Source of the DNA: Parazoarcus communis
Lineage (GTDB): Bacteria > Pseudomonadota > Gammaproteobacteria > Burkholderiales > Rhodocyclaceae
Assembly (NCBI RefSeq): GCF_003111645.1
Contig: NZ_CP022187.1
Location: 3,472,001 to 3,536,000 of the forward strand
DNA length: 64,000 nucleotides
Reading direction: 5' to 3'
Shown: one piece after another, positions 43,365 through 53,209 of the stretch
Layout: each line of letters starts with the position of its first letter
Numbering within the stretch: position 1 is the stretch's first letter
Notes under the pieces: generated by a model
Database searches by the model: none
What the model was told of the DNA's origin: nothing
The model's input: only the letters and a program-made list of their open reading frames with translations
Made by a program: the position numbers and the translations under genes

Positions 43365-44923
43365 GGCGAGCTGCTGACCAGTTCAACGGTGTCCTTCTCC
43401 AGATCGCGGCCAAGTGCGGAGGCCAGTGTGCGCTGCATCTTCACGTAGCGTTTCTCGCCTGGGGCATACCAGATCAGGAAGTGAATCCGCACCGGTTCGA
43501 GTCCGGCGATGGTCGGACCCCCGGTGGCGTGGCGGGTGCTCCAGACTTCGACCTTCCAGGCGTCGAAGCTGCCGGCCGGTACGCGGACGGTTTCACGTCC
43601 GATCACTTCGCCTGTGCCGTACCAGCCGCCCCAGTTGCCATCGAGATCGGGGGTCGGAATGCCGCGCCATGACATATCCTCCCGCAACTCGGTGAAGGCG
43701 CCGATGAAGGGACTGAACTCGCTGCCGAGACCGCCTGCATGGGCAATGTGTGCTTCGCTGCCGCGCCATCTGACCTGACTGCCGGCAGGCCCGGGGGATG
43801 GCTCGGTGTCCTGCATGCGTTCGGTGACTGCGGTGCCGTCCTGCGCGCTTACGGTGACGACGACGGTGCGTTTCGGGCTGGTTGCCCACAGTCCGCGCGT
43901 GCGATAGACCCAGCTTTCGCCCGCGCGCGGCAGGCGGCTGTCGACGGCTTCCGGCGCCGGGCGCGCAGGAGCCGGTTTTGGCGCTGCTTCAGGCCGGGTG
44001 ACGATCGCAGGCTGGGGCGCGGCAGCTTCGGGCTTTGGCTTGATCGTGACGGCGGGTTTGGTGGCTTGCGCGGGCCTGGGTGCAGGCTGCTTTGGCGGCG
44101 CAGTGGTTTCGCGGGGCTTTGCTGCGGGGGTGGGTGCTGCGGGGGCCGGGGCAGCAGCTGCGGCTGGCGGTGCGGCGACCGGTGCAGTGACCGCCGGCTC
44201 GGCGGGGGCTTCCGCTGGTGGCTGTGTGCCCGCGCTGGCCCCGCCGGTGGCGGCTGCCGGGGGCGCAGGGGCAGGCGGTTCCGCTGCGGCGAGCAGGGTG
44301 GGGGTGGAGTGGTCGGTGACTGCGTCTCCCGGTTCGCGAACGCTGCTGGGCGGGCGTGTGGTGTCGTCAATCGCCAGCTTCTGCCATGACAGCCAGCCAC
44401 CCGCTGCGAGCGCGACGCAGGTCGCTCCGATGATCGCCGGCAGGCGCCAGCGCGGCTTGTCGGTACCGAAGATGCGATCGAGTGCCTTCAGGACTTCGCC
44501 GGTCGATGCATCCCACTGCTTGTGGTTGATCTCGATGGCCTGGCGTCGTGCGAGCGCCTTGAGGTCGGGCGGGAGCGCATTTTCGCCGGGCATTTCCGCA
44601 TCATTGACCAGCACCGGCAGCACGCGGATCTTGCGTCTCAGCGCGGCGGCGGTCTCGAGGCGGACGAAGTCGTGGGGGTCGTCGATGCGGCGACTGTCGT
44701 TGCCGATGTCCTCGCCCAGCCATTTGGGGCCGATGAGCACCAGCAGGACGGTGCATGAGGCGACCGCGCTGTCGATGGCGTCGATGAAGTCGGTGCCGGG
44801 GTCGATGCCTTCGACATCCATGAACACGCGCTCACGCCCGAAGCGGGCCGCGAGCCGGTCATAGAGGCGGCCTGCGTAACCCGATGAGTCCTCGCGGCGA
44901 TAGCTGATGAAAATCCCGTCCAT
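43361..44923 (-). CDS. membrane-anchored TIR-domain protein
   Basis: 520 residues. The N-terminal TIR domain (residues 1-150) begins GIFISYRREDS and keeps the probable NADase glutamate, Glu90, in DFVRLETAAAL. One membrane helix lies at about 160-178, then a long Ala/Pro-rich region (about 190-330) that would span the periplasm, then a beta-rich globular domain of about 180 residues (GESWVYRTRG to the end) that I do not recognise. It is co-transcribed with the cupin gene. A signalling or defence role is possible but unproven. Confidence 0.82.
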   Translation of the reverse strand: MDGIFISYRREDSSGYAGRLYDRLAARFGRERVFMDVEGIDPGTDFIDAIDSAVASCTVLLVLIGPKWLGEDIGNDSRRIDDPHDFVRLETAAALRRKIRVLPVLVNDAEMPGENALPPDLKALARRQAIEINHKQWDASTGEVLKALDRIFGTDKPRWRLPAIIGATCVALAAGGWLSWQKLAIDDTTRPPSSVREPGDAVTDHSTPTLLAAAEPPAPAPPAAATGGASAGTQPPAEAPAEPAVTAPVAAPPAAAAAPAPAAPTPAAKPRETTAPPKQPAPRPAQATKPAVTIKPKPEAAAPQPAIVTRPEAAPKPAPARPAPEAVDSRLPRAGESWVYRTRGLWATSPKRTVVVTVSAQDGTAVTERMQDTEPSPGPAGSQVRWRGSEAHIAHAGGLGSEFSPFIGAFTELREDMSWRGIPTPDLDGNWGGWYGTGEVIGRETVRVPAGSFDAWKVEVWSTRHATGGPTIAGLEPVRIHFLIWYAPGEKRYVKMQRTLASALGRDLEKDTVELVSSSP

Positions 44924-45021
44924 GCGCAGCTCCCGTGTGCGGGGCGAGGCGGGCGGCCGAGGTCGGTCGGCCCGCCTGCTGAACTAAGCATAGTCGGGTG
45001 CGGCGGCCATTGTGGCGGCCT

Positions 45022-45627
45022 TCAGCTGCCTTTCTTGGCGTCGATGAGGGGAACGACGCCCTCGAACTCGAAGCGCTTGCGCCCGGCTTCCATCTCGGTT
45101 AGCGGCTCGCAGGGCTTGAGTGTGGCGAGGCTGCGCACGGTCAGGTCCTGGTAGCAGCGGGTGCCGTCGACTTTCCAGTTCATCTCCTGTTCCGACAGGT
45201 CACGCATGATCTTTGCGGGCATGCCGGCGACCAGTTTCCCCGCGGGGATTTCCATGCCGGCTTTGACGAAGGCGCAGGCGGCGACGATGCTCGATTCGCC
45301 GATGCTGGCGTTGTCCATGATGACGGCGTTCATGCCGATCAGGGCGTTGCGACCGACACGGCAGCCATGCAGCACTGCGCCGTGGCCGACGTGGCCATCG
45401 ACTTCGATCACGGTGTCGGTGCCGGGGAAGCCGTGCATGACACAGGTGTCCTGGATGTTGCTGCCTTCTTCCAGCACGATGCGGCCGAAGTCGCCGCGCA
45501 GCGAGGCGAGCGGGGCGACATAGCAGCGCGGGCCGACGATGACGTCACCAATCAGAACGGCATCGGGATGGACGAAGGCGGTGGGGTGGATGACGGGTTT
45601 GAGGCCGTCGATTTCGTAGCAGGGCAT
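45022..45627 (-). CDS. paaY: PaaY, hexapeptide-repeat thioesterase/carbonic-anhydrase-like protein
   Basis: 201 residues. Left-handed beta-helix repeats ([20 protein letters not shown]) with gamma-carbonic-anhydrase metal histidines ([18 protein letters not shown]). PaaY is a thioesterase that removes dead-end CoA adducts formed during phenylacetate degradation. It lies on the same strand as paaN, separated by a 356-base gap that holds a repeat element. Confidence 0.92.
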   Translation of the reverse strand: MPCYEIDGLKPVIHPTAFVHPDAVLIGDVIVGPRCYVAPLASLRGDFGRIVLEEGSNIQDTCVMHGFPGTDTVIEVDGHVGHGAVLHGCRVGRNALIGMNAVIMDNASIGESSIVAACAFVKAGMEIPAGKLVAGMPAKIMRDLSEQEMNWKVDGTRCYQDLTVRSLATLKPCEPLTEMEAGRKRFEFEGVVPLIDAKKGS

Positions 45628-45701
45628 TGGGTGTCTCCTGGTCTCGTCTTCTGCTCTTCTATGCGGCAGTGCTGGATTGTTGCGTATTCTGGTTCGTGCC
45701 T

Positions 45702-45907
45702 GGCGCCCAACCGCGGCGCGGGCGGTCCGTCGGCGCCTGCTGTCGTGGCCTTCGGCTGCCCTCGCTGCGAACCTGCGCAGGGGAGGCGATGCAAACTCGC
45801 CCGGCTGCGCCGGACTCAGACATGCACCGCCTTGTTTCCCCTGCGCAGGTCCTCCGCTCGGCACAACAGAAGTTGCCGCCGGGCCGCCCGCGCCACGGCT
45901 GGGCGCC
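45702..45907. repeat. 206-bp imperfect palindromic intergenic element
   Basis: The outer 28 bases at 45702-45729 and 45880-45907 are inverted copies with 3 mismatches, starting and ending in GGCGCC. An inner pair, CCTGCGCAGGGGA and TCCCCTGCGCAGG, is a perfect inverted match. Near the centre is a further small hairpin, CCGGC-TGC-GCCGG. It holds no gene and fills most of the paaY-paaN gap (45628-45983). This looks like a non-coding mobile repeat of MITE or REP-pair type. Confidence 0.75.
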
Positions 45908-45983
45908 GTGAGCGTGGGCTCGTGATCTGGGTAAGAGCGAAAAGCCTGAATTGCTGAAGGCTCTGACCCAGTTCGCCGTGGTC

Positions 45984-47648
45984 TTACTCTACGTGGTAGC
46001 GGCGTTGTACGACGCGGAAACGGTTGGCTACGAAGGCGCTGTCGGAGTAGCTCGCGTTTGCAGCCGGGTTCATGCCTACGCCGTGGTAGTCGGAGAAGGC
46101 TGAGGACTGGTTCACGAACACGCCGCCGGTGAGGTTGATCGACAGGGCTACGCCGGCACGCAGGCTGGCGTCGGTCATGGCGTCGATGACGTCCTGCTTG
46201 CTTGAGTACAGGCCGACGGTGAGCGCGCCGTGTTCCTTGACGATGCGTTCCGACAGGGCGATGGCTGCGGCGCCGTCGGCGACCCTGACCACGAAGCTGA
46301 CCGGGCCGAAGCGCTCTTCCATGTAGCTCTTTTCGTCGGCCGCGTCGCAGGTGAGCAGCACCGGGGTTCGGACTTCGGCCTGCGGGAAGTCGGGATGCTC
46401 GACCTTCCTGGAAGCCAGCACCACCTTGCCGTATTCGCCGGCTTCGGCGATGCGGCCGAGGGTGGCTTCGGACTGGATGGCGCCGAGCACGGCGGTCGCG
46501 ACCGCCGGGTCGGTGAGGAACTTGTCGATTGCGGCGCCGAGGTCGGCGGCGACTTCGTCAAAGGACTTGTGACCCTGGTCGGTGTCGATGCCACCGGCCG
46601 GCACCAGGATGGCCTGGGTGGTGGTGCACATCTGGCCCGAGTACAGGCTCAGGGTGAAGGCGAGGTTGCGCATCATCGCCTTGTAGCTGTCGGTGGATTC
46701 GATGACGACGTTGTTCACGCCTGCGAGTTCGGCATACACCTGGGCCTGGCGGGCGTTGTCGATCAGCCACTGGCCGAAGACGTTGCTGCCGGTGAAGTCG
46801 ATCGACTTCACTGCGGGGTGGGTGGCGAGCGCCTGGGTGGCGGCGCGCTTCTCGACCACGGCCAGCGACACCAGGTTGGGGTCGAGGCCGGCTTCGCTCA
46901 GCACTTCACGCGCGATCTTCACCGTCATCGCTGCCGGCAGGATGGAATTGCTGTGGGCCTTGATGATGACCGGGTTGCCGGTGACCAGGGTGGCGAACAG
47001 GCCGGGGTAGGTGTTCCAGGTCGGGAAGGTGCCGCAGCCGACGACCAGGCCAACGCCGCGGCCGACGATCTCGTAGTGCTTTTTCATCTTCAGCGGCGGG
47101 TTCTTGCCCTGCGGCTTTTCCCAGATGGTTTCGGCCGGCACCCGGCTCATTTCGTCCCATGCGTACGCAACGGCTTCCAGGCCGCGATCCTGCGCATGCG
47201 GGCCGCCGGCCTGGAAGGCCATCATCCAGCCCTGACCGGTGGTCATCATCACCGCGTGGGCGATCTCGAAGCTGCGCTTGTTGAGGCGGTCGAGGATTTC
47301 GAGGCACACGCCGACACGGCCTTCTGCACCGACCTTGCGCCAGCCTTCCATTGCGACCTGTGCGGCAGCAATCAGGGCCTCCGGGTCGCACACGGGATAG
47401 CGCACATCGAGGGCGATGCCATAGGGCGACCGTTCGGTGGCGAGCCAGCCGGTCTGGCCAGGCTGATCGAGCGCGAATTCCTTGCCGAGGCAGGCCTCAA
47501 ACGCTTTCTTGCCATCGTCTGGCGCACTTTCGCCATAGACCTTGGGGCTGGGCATTTCGGGAAAGGGCGTCCAGTAACCGCGACCGTGAATGGCGGCGAT
47601 GGCTGCGTCCAGGGTGGCCTTGTGCTTCTCGAACAGCGGATGGGTCAT
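45984..47648 (-). CDS. paaN: PaaN-type aldehyde dehydrogenase (ring-cleavage, PaaZ1)
   Basis: 554 residues from ATG 47648. ALDH fold: [25 protein letters not shown] and catalytic Cys in SGQMCTTTQ. It oxidises the semialdehyde formed after oxepin-CoA hydrolysis. The MaoC-type hydratase half found in E. coli PaaZ is absent, as in Azoarcus evansii PaaZ1/PacL, so a separate hydrolase must act. It is divergent from paaG. Confidence 0.92.
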   Translation of the reverse strand: MTHPLFEKHKATLDAAIAAIHGRGYWTPFPEMPSPKVYGESAPDDGKKAFEACLGKEFALDQPGQTGWLATERSPYGIALDVRYPVCDPEALIAAAQVAMEGWRKVGAEGRVGVCLEILDRLNKRSFEIAHAVMMTTGQGWMMAFQAGGPHAQDRGLEAVAYAWDEMSRVPAETIWEKPQGKNPPLKMKKHYEIVGRGVGLVVGCGTFPTWNTYPGLFATLVTGNPVIIKAHSNSILPAAMTVKIAREVLSEAGLDPNLVSLAVVEKRAATQALATHPAVKSIDFTGSNVFGQWLIDNARQAQVYAELAGVNNVVIESTDSYKAMMRNLAFTLSLYSGQMCTTTQAILVPAGGIDTDQGHKSFDEVAADLGAAIDKFLTDPAVATAVLGAIQSEATLGRIAEAGEYGKVVLASRKVEHPDFPQAEVRTPVLLTCDAADEKSYMEERFGPVSFVVRVADGAAAIALSERIVKEHGALTVGLYSSKQDVIDAMTDASLRAGVALSINLTGGVFVNQSSAFSDYHGVGMNPAANASYSDSAFVANRFRVVQRRYHVE

Positions 47649-47749
47649 GCCTTGTCTCCTCAGATTTTTTGGGGCCGTCGGACGGGTCCGCGCGGGGTGA
47701 TACATGCTTCGATGGTGCAGAAAAAGTGCAAGTGAAAAAAGCTTGTCTT

Positions 47750-47763
47750 TTGATCTGGATCAA
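47750..47763. promoter_or_regulatory. perfect FNR/ANR-type box
   Basis: TTGATCTGGATCAA matches the TTGAT-N4-ATCAA consensus exactly. It lies in the 247-base divergent region between paaN and paaG, just upstream of the TetR-type operator. It suggests oxygen-dependent control of the aerobic pathway. Confidence 0.65.
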
Positions 47764-47775
47764 GACTACTATTGA

Positions 47776-47791
47776 TTGACCGGTCGGTCAA
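47776..47791. promoter_or_regulatory. TetR-type operator, candidate PaaR site
   Basis: TTGACCGGTCGGTCAA: 6-base inverted arms (TTGACC / GGTCAA) around a GGTC centre. This is the style of operator bound by TetR repressors of acyl-CoA and phenylacetate pathways. A weak -10 (TACTAT, 47766-47771) precedes it, so binding would block paaG transcription. Confidence 0.6.
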
Positions 47792-47818
47792 ACAACGAAA
47801 ACAGTTGTCGTACCGACC

Positions 47819-47835
47819 CCGGGGTTCGACCCCGG
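47819..47835 (+). promoter_or_regulatory. hairpin in the paaG leader
   Basis: CCGGGG-TTCGA-CCCCGG, a perfect 6-bp stem with a 5-base loop, 60 bases before the paaG start. A second weak stem (ACAAC / GTTGT) lies just upstream. It may shape or protect the 5' leader. Confidence 0.4.
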
Positions 47836-47895
47836 AAAGAACAATCCCCAGCGTGCGCCAGCGCGCCGGGCAAGACAAGGCCAGGAGGAGACAAG

Positions 47896-48711
47896 ATGAA
47901 CGCAGCAACCGGATACGGTGAAACCATTCGCCTCGAGATCGAAGCGGGCGTGGCTACACTGACCCTGAACCGACCCGATCGTCTGAACAGCTTCAACGAT
48001 CAGATGCATGGCGAGATGCGTGCCGCGCTGGCACAGGTGAAGGCGGGTCGGGCGGACGCTTCGGTGCGCGTGCTGCTCATTACCGGTGCTGGCCGTGGCT
48101 TCTGCGCCGGACAGGACCTCTCCGACCGTTCGGTTGCGGCCGGCGGCGAGGCGCCTGATCTGGGCGCGTCGGTGGAGAAGAACTACAAGCCGCTAGTGAC
48201 GACGCTGCGCAAGCTCGACCTGCCGGTGATCTGCGCCGTCAATGGCGTGGCGGCCGGCGCCGGTGCCAACCTGGCGCTGGCCTGCGACATGGTGTTTGCA
48301 GCCCGCTCGGCGAGCTTCATCCAGGCCTTCTGCAAGCTCGGCCTGATTCCCGATACGGGCGGCACCTGGATTCTGCCGCGTCTGCTCGGCCCTGCGCGGG
48401 CCATGGGTTTGTCCATGCTGGGCGACAAGCTCTCTGCCGAGCAGGCCGAAGCCTGGGGCCTGATCTGGAAGTGTGTCGATGATGATGCGCTGATGCCCAC
48501 GGTGCAGGCGCTTGCTGCACAGATGGCCAAGGGGCCGACCTTCGGCTTTGCTCAGACCAAGAAGGCCATCTGGGCCAGTTCCACCAATGACTTCGACACC
48601 CAGCTCGATCTCGAGCGCGACATGATGCGCGACTGCGGCCGCTCGCACGACTACCGCGAGGGCGTCGCCGCCTTCATGGAAAAGCGCGTGCCCGAGTTCA
48701 AGGGGAGCTGA
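47896..48711 (+). CDS. paaG: PaaG, ring-1,2-epoxyphenylacetyl-CoA isomerase
   Basis: 271-residue crotonase-fold enzyme. It converts the 1,2-epoxide of phenylacetyl-CoA to oxepin-CoA. Oxyanion residues in GRGFCAGQDLSDR and VNGVAAGAGANLAL, and the catalytic Asp in GLIPDTGGTW, fit PaaG. A strong AGGAGG site precedes ATG 47896. It is the first gene of the long plus-strand paa run; 3 bases separate it from paaH. Confidence 0.94.
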   Translation: MNAATGYGETIRLEIEAGVATLTLNRPDRLNSFNDQMHGEMRAALAQVKAGRADASVRVLLITGAGRGFCAGQDLSDRSVAAGGEAPDLGASVEKNYKPLVTTLRKLDLPVICAVNGVAAGAGANLALACDMVFAARSASFIQAFCKLGLIPDTGGTWILPRLLGPARAMGLSMLGDKLSAEQAEAWGLIWKCVDDDALMPTVQALAAQMAKGPTFGFAQTKKAIWASSTNDFDTQLDLERDMMRDCGRSHDYREGVAAFMEKRVPEFKGS

Positions 48712-48714
48712 GCC

Positions 48715-50241
48715 GTGGCGCTTGACAAGAATGTAAAGGTGCTGGTCATCGGTGCCGGCGCCATGGGTGCGGGCATCGCCCATGTCGCGGCGCTGGCCGG
48801 ACATCCGGTGTATCTGTACGACACCCGCGCCGAAGCCATTGACAAGGGCCTTGGCGGGATCGCGAAGGACCTCGATTTCCTGGTCTCCAAAGGCAAGCTG
48901 GATTCCGCCGCGCGTGAAGCGACCATGGCGCGGCTGACCGCTGTGACGGATCTGGACGCCGCCAGCGATGCCGGCCTGGCGATCGAAGCCATTGTCGAAA
49001 ACCTCGACATCAAGCAGAAGCTCTTCCTGCAGCTCGAAAGCCTGCTCGGCGATGAGGCCATCCTTGCCTCCAATACGTCGTCGCTGTCGATAACCGCGAT
49101 GGCCGCAGTGCTGGCCCGTCCCGAGCGCCTTGCCGGCCTGCACTTCTTCAATCCGGCGCCGCGCATGAAGCTGGTAGAGATCGTCTCCGGCCTCGCCACC
49201 GACCGTGCAGTGGCCAACACCCTGTACGCCACCGCAAAGGCGTGGGGCAAGGTGGCCGTGCATGCGAAATCCACGCCCGGCTTCATCGTCAACCGGGTGG
49301 CCCGGCCCTTCTACGCCGAAGCACTGCGGGTGCTCAACGAATGCGCAGCCGAGCCCGCCACCATCGACGCCGCGATGCGCGAATGCTGTGGTTTTCCGAT
49401 GGGACCGTTCGAGCTGATGGACCTGATCGGCCACGATGTGAACTACGCGGTGACGCGCTCGGTGTTCGATGCCTATTTCGGCGACAAGCGCTTCACGCCC
49501 AGCCTGATTCAGTACGATCTGGTGCTGGCCGGACGGCTCGGACGCAAGAGCGGGCGTGGTTTCTACGCCTACGGCGCCGACGTCGCGAAACCCGCGGCAA
49601 GGACCGAGGCGCCCGCGACGGCCGAGCGTAGCGTGACTGCGGTGGGCAGCCTCGGTGTGGCCGAGCCGCTGCTGGCCAGGCTGGAAGCCGCGGGTGTCGC
49701 GGTGACGCGCAAGGCCGGACCGGCGGACGCCGCCGGGTGGCTGGAGATCGGCCGCGGGCGCTTGACCCTGAGCGACGGACGCACCGCAGCCCGGCGCACG
49801 GCGGAAGAGGGGCTGAGCAATCTCGTGCTGCTCGATCTGTGTCTCGATTACGCCACCACGCCGCGCGTTGTGCTGTCACGCGCGGACCACTGCGGTCTGG
49901 GCGCGTGGCATGCGGTGGTCGGCACGCTGCAGCAGGCTGGTCTGACAGTGTCGCGCATCGACGACGTGGCCGGACTGATCGGTCTGCGCACGGTCGCCAT
50001 GCTCGCCAACGAGGGTGCGGATGCGGTGCTGCAAGGCATCGGTTCCGCCGCCGACATCGATCTTGCAATGCGCTTCGGCACCAACTATCCGAAAGGGCCG
50101 CTGAGCTGGGCGGACCAGATCGGCGTGCGCTTCGTGGCGCGGGTGCTGCACAACCTGCGTGAGCATTACGGTGAGGAGCGCTACCGCGTCTCGCCGCTGA
50201 TCCTGAGAAAAAGCCATAACGGAGACAGCTTTCATGAGTGA
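48715..50241 (+). CDS. paaH: PaaH, 3-hydroxyadipyl-CoA dehydrogenase
   Basis: 508 residues with a GTG start. NAD site VIGAGAMGAGIAHVAALAG, catalytic region ASNTSSLSITAMA and LHFFNPAPRMKLVEIV, and GFIVNRVARPFYAEAL. After the main 3HCDH domains (to about residue 290) a second 3HCDH C-terminal module follows, the standard long PaaH form. It oxidises 3-hydroxyadipyl-CoA to 3-oxoadipyl-CoA. It overlaps paaI by 8 bases. Confidence 0.94.
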   Translation: MALDKNVKVLVIGAGAMGAGIAHVAALAGHPVYLYDTRAEAIDKGLGGIAKDLDFLVSKGKLDSAAREATMARLTAVTDLDAASDAGLAIEAIVENLDIKQKLFLQLESLLGDEAILASNTSSLSITAMAAVLARPERLAGLHFFNPAPRMKLVEIVSGLATDRAVANTLYATAKAWGKVAVHAKSTPGFIVNRVARPFYAEALRVLNECAAEPATIDAAMRECCGFPMGPFELMDLIGHDVNYAVTRSVFDAYFGDKRFTPSLIQYDLVLAGRLGRKSGRGFYAYGADVAKPAARTEAPATAERSVTAVGSLGVAEPLLARLEAAGVAVTRKAGPADAAGWLEIGRGRLTLSDGRTAARRTAEEGLSNLVLLDLCLDYATTPRVVLSRADHCGLGAWHAVVGTLQQAGLTVSRIDDVAGLIGLRTVAMLANEGADAVLQGIGSAADIDLAMRFGTNYPKGPLSWADQIGVRFVARVLHNLREHYGEERYRVSPLILRKSHNGDSFHE

Positions 50242-50698
50242 AGTGTTGAATCGTGACCTGAGCGCCGGTCTTGATCCGCAGGCACTGGCCGAGCGCGTGC
50301 GCGACGGCATGTTCGAGCGCGATCAGGCTGCACGTGGTCTGGGCATGGCCTTTGTTGACGTCGGGCCCGGTCGCTCGACCATGACCATGACCGTGCGTGA
50401 GGACATGCTCAACGGCTTTCGTATCTGCCACGGCGGATTCATCACCACGCTCGCCGATACCGCCTTTGCCTATGCTTGTAACAGCGGCAACGAGATGACC
50501 GTGGCTTCGGGCATCAGCGTGGACTTCATGGCGCCTGGCCGTCCGGGTGACGTGTTGAGCGCCGAGGCGCGCGAAGTCTCCGCCTCGGGCCGCACCGGCG
50601 TGTACGACATCACGGTGACGAACCAGACGGGCGAGCTGATCGCCGTGATGCGCGGCAAGTCGTACCGGATGAAGGGCCGGCCGGTGGTCGAGCTGTAA
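50234..50698 (+). CDS. paaI: PaaI, acyl-CoA thioesterase
   Basis: 154-residue hotdog thioesterase. CHGGFITTLADTAFAYACNS is the catalytic HGG loop and Asp helix of PaaI, followed by the strand VASGISVDFMAPGRPGD. It hydrolyses stalled hydroxyphenylacetyl-CoA and frees CoA. It overlaps paaH; paaK follows after 60 bases with its own GGAG sites. Confidence 0.93.
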   Translation: MSEVLNRDLSAGLDPQALAERVRDGMFERDQAARGLGMAFVDVGPGRSTMTMTVREDMLNGFRICHGGFITTLADTAFAYACNSGNEMTVASGISVDFMAPGRPGDVLSAEAREVSASGRTGVYDITVTNQTGELIAVMRGKSYRMKGRPVVEL

Positions 50699-50758
50699 CG
50701 AATACAAAAATACAAGAACACCAGAATCAGATCGGACATAGAGGAGCAGGAGACAAAA

Positions 50759-52081
50759 ATGACGGTGAATACATATTCCCCACCCGAACTCGAGCCTATC
50801 GAAAAGGCCAGCATCGACGAACTGCGTGCGCTGCAGCTCGAGCGGCTGAAGTGGAGCGTGCGTCACGCCTATGAGAACGTGCCGCACTACCGCAAGGCGT
50901 TCGACGACAAGGGCGTGCATCCGGACGACCTGAAGACGCTCGAGGATCTGGCGAAGTTTCCCTTCACCACCAAGCACGACCTGCGCGACAACTACCCGTT
51001 CGGGATGTTCGCCGTGCCGATGAACAAGGTGGCGCGGGTGCATGCCTCCTCCGGCACCACCGGCAAACCGACCGTGGTCGGCTACACGCTGAAGGACATC
51101 GACACCTGGGCCAACGTCGTGGCGCGCTCGATTCGCGCTTCGGGTGGGCGTCCTGGTGACATGGTGCATATCTCCTACGGCTATGGTCTCTTCACCGGCG
51201 GCATGGGTGCGCACTACGGTGCCGAGCGTCTTGGCTGCACGGTGATCCCGATGTCGGGCGGGCAGACCGAGAAGCAGGTCCAGATCATTCAGGACTTCAA
51301 GCCCAGCATCATCATGGTGACGCCGTCCTACATGCTGACCATCCTCGACGAGATGGAAGCGCAGGGCATCGACCCCAAGAGCACCTCGCTCAGGATCGGT
51401 ATCTTCGGTGCCGAGCCCTGGACCCCGGCAATGCGCCTGGCGGTCGAGGCACGTGCAGGGATCGACGCGGTCGACATCTACGGTCTGTCCGAAGTCATGG
51501 GGCCGGGCGTCGCCAACGAATGCGTCGAAACCAAAGACGGCCCGACGATCTGGGAAGACCATTTCTATCCCGAAATCATCAACCCGGAAACGGGCGAAGT
51601 CGTGCCGGACGGCGAGGAAGGCGAGCTTGTCTTTACGTCCCTGAGCAAGGAAGCGATGCCGGTGATCCGTTATCGCACCCGCGACCTTACCCGTCTGCTG
51701 CCGCCGACTGCGCGCAGCATGCGCCGCATGGCCAAGATCACCGGCCGCTCGGACGACATGCTGATCATCCGCGGTGTGAACGTGTTCCCGACCCAGATCG
51801 AGGAGCTGATCTGCAAGATGCCCAAGCTGGCGCCGCAGTATCTGCTCGAGGTCGACAAGAACGGCCACATGGACACGCTGACGGTGAAGGTCGAGGTCAA
51901 CGCCGAGGCCAATGTTGGTCGGCATCCGGAGCAGAAAGAGGCGCTGGCCAAGGAGCTCACCCACCACATCAAGGCCCTGATCGGTGTGTCGTGCAAGGTC
52001 GTGGTTGGCGAGCCGTTCTCGATCGAACGGGTCACGGTCGGCAAGGCCAAGCGCGTCGTCGATCGCAGGCCGAAAGAATAA
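50759..52081 (+). CDS. paaK: PaaK, phenylacetate-CoA ligase
   Basis: 440 residues, the usual length. P-loop ASSGTTGKPTV, IYGLSEVMGPG, RTRDLTRLL and the C-terminal lysine region (GKAKRVVDRRPKE). It activates phenylacetate to phenylacetyl-CoA, the true pathway inducer and substrate. GAGGAGCAGGAG precedes the ATG. Confidence 0.96.
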   Translation: MTVNTYSPPELEPIEKASIDELRALQLERLKWSVRHAYENVPHYRKAFDDKGVHPDDLKTLEDLAKFPFTTKHDLRDNYPFGMFAVPMNKVARVHASSGTTGKPTVVGYTLKDIDTWANVVARSIRASGGRPGDMVHISYGYGLFTGGMGAHYGAERLGCTVIPMSGGQTEKQVQIIQDFKPSIIMVTPSYMLTILDEMEAQGIDPKSTSLRIGIFGAEPWTPAMRLAVEARAGIDAVDIYGLSEVMGPGVANECVETKDGPTIWEDHFYPEIINPETGEVVPDGEEGELVFTSLSKEAMPVIRYRTRDLTRLLPPTARSMRRMAKITGRSDDMLIIRGVNVFPTQIEELICKMPKLAPQYLLEVDKNGHMDTLTVKVEVNAEANVGRHPEQKEALAKELTHHIKALIGVSCKVVVGEPFSIERVTVGKAKRVVDRRPKE

Positions 52082-52141
52082 TGCATCTCCCGCGGCCAGC
52101 TATCCCGCTGTGCCGCTTGTGAACCCCACGAGGAGTCCACC

Positions 52142-53137
52142 ATGTATACACAGTCACTCAGCATTCCCGACGGCGACGCCAAGGGCCCGCGCAAGGTCGA
52201 AAACCCCGAGTATCTGGCCGAGTTCAACGCCAAGATCGATGCCGGCGGCTTCATCGAGGCCAAGGACTGGATGCCCGAGGCCTATCGCAAGACCCTGGTG
52301 CGCCAGATCAGCCAGCACGCCCACTCCGAGATCGTCGGCATGCTGCCCGAAGGCAACTGGATCACCCGCGCACCCAGCCTCAAGCGCAAGGCCATTCTGC
52401 TGGCCAAGGTGCAGGACGAGGGCGGCCACGGTCTGTATCTGTATGCGGCGGCCGAAACCCTCGGCGTGTCGCGCGACGAACTGACCGAGGCGCTGCTCTC
52501 GGGCAAGGCCAAGTACAGCTCGATCTTCAACTACCCGACGCTCAACTGGGCGGATATCGGCGTGATCGGCTGGCTGGTCGATGGCGCGGCGATCATGAAC
52601 CAGATCCCGCTGTGCAAGTGCAGCTACGGCCCCTATGCCCGCGCCATGGTGCGGGTGTGCAAGGAAGAGTCCTTCCATCAGCGCCAGGGCTATGACCTGC
52701 TGCTGCAGATGATGAAGGGCACGGAAGAGCAGCGCGAGATGGTGCAGGACGCGGTCGATCGCTGGTGGTTCCCGTCGATCATGATGTTCGGCCCGCACGA
52801 CAAGGACAGCGTGCACACCGACTCCGCACGCTGGGGCATCAAGCGCATCTCCAACGACGACCTGCGGCAGAAGTTCGTCGATGCCACGGTCAAGCAGGCC
52901 GAGGTGCTCGGCGTCAGCCTGCCCGATCCCGAACTGAAGTGGAACGAGGCGCGCGGTCATTACGACTTCGGCGTGATCGACTGGGACGAGTTCTGGAACG
53001 TGGTCGGTGGTCATGGTCAGTGCAACGTCGATCGCCTGGCTGCACGCAACAAGGCCTGGGACGACGGTGCCTGGGTGCGCGAGGCCGCAATCGCCCACGC
53101 CGAGAAGATGGCCGAACGCGAGCGTCAGGCTGCCTGA
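52142..53137 (+). CDS. paaA: PaaA, phenylacetyl-CoA epoxidase catalytic subunit
   Basis: 331 residues, a ferritin-like di-iron monooxygenase. Iron ligands sit in the family contexts [14 protein letters not shown] (E-x2-H) and [12 protein letters not shown] (E-x2-H). With PaaBCE it forms the epoxidase that adds oxygen to the ring of phenylacetyl-CoA. ACGAGGAG site before the ATG; 72 bases separate it from paaB. Confidence 0.97.
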   Translation: MYTQSLSIPDGDAKGPRKVENPEYLAEFNAKIDAGGFIEAKDWMPEAYRKTLVRQISQHAHSEIVGMLPEGNWITRAPSLKRKAILLAKVQDEGGHGLYLYAAAETLGVSRDELTEALLSGKAKYSSIFNYPTLNWADIGVIGWLVDGAAIMNQIPLCKCSYGPYARAMVRVCKEESFHQRQGYDLLLQMMKGTEEQREMVQDAVDRWWFPSIMMFGPHDKDSVHTDSARWGIKRISNDDLRQKFVDATVKQAEVLGVSLPDPELKWNEARGHYDFGVIDWDEFWNVVGGHGQCNVDRLAARNKAWDDGAWVREAAIAHAEKMAERERQAA

Positions 53138-53209
53138 TCCGGCAACTGAATCGAAGTGCGGGCCTGCAAAGCACGGGCCCGACAGCACACACATTGAGGA
53201 GTGAGAGAC

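Noticed and set aside
45628-45983. Short reading frames in the paaY-paaN gap
   Set aside because: They are translations of the inverted-repeat element and show no start signals.
47819-47835. Possible tRNA T-arm (GGTTCGACC)
   Set aside because: The loop register is wrong for TTCGANN closed by five pairs and no acceptor or anticodon arm surrounds it.
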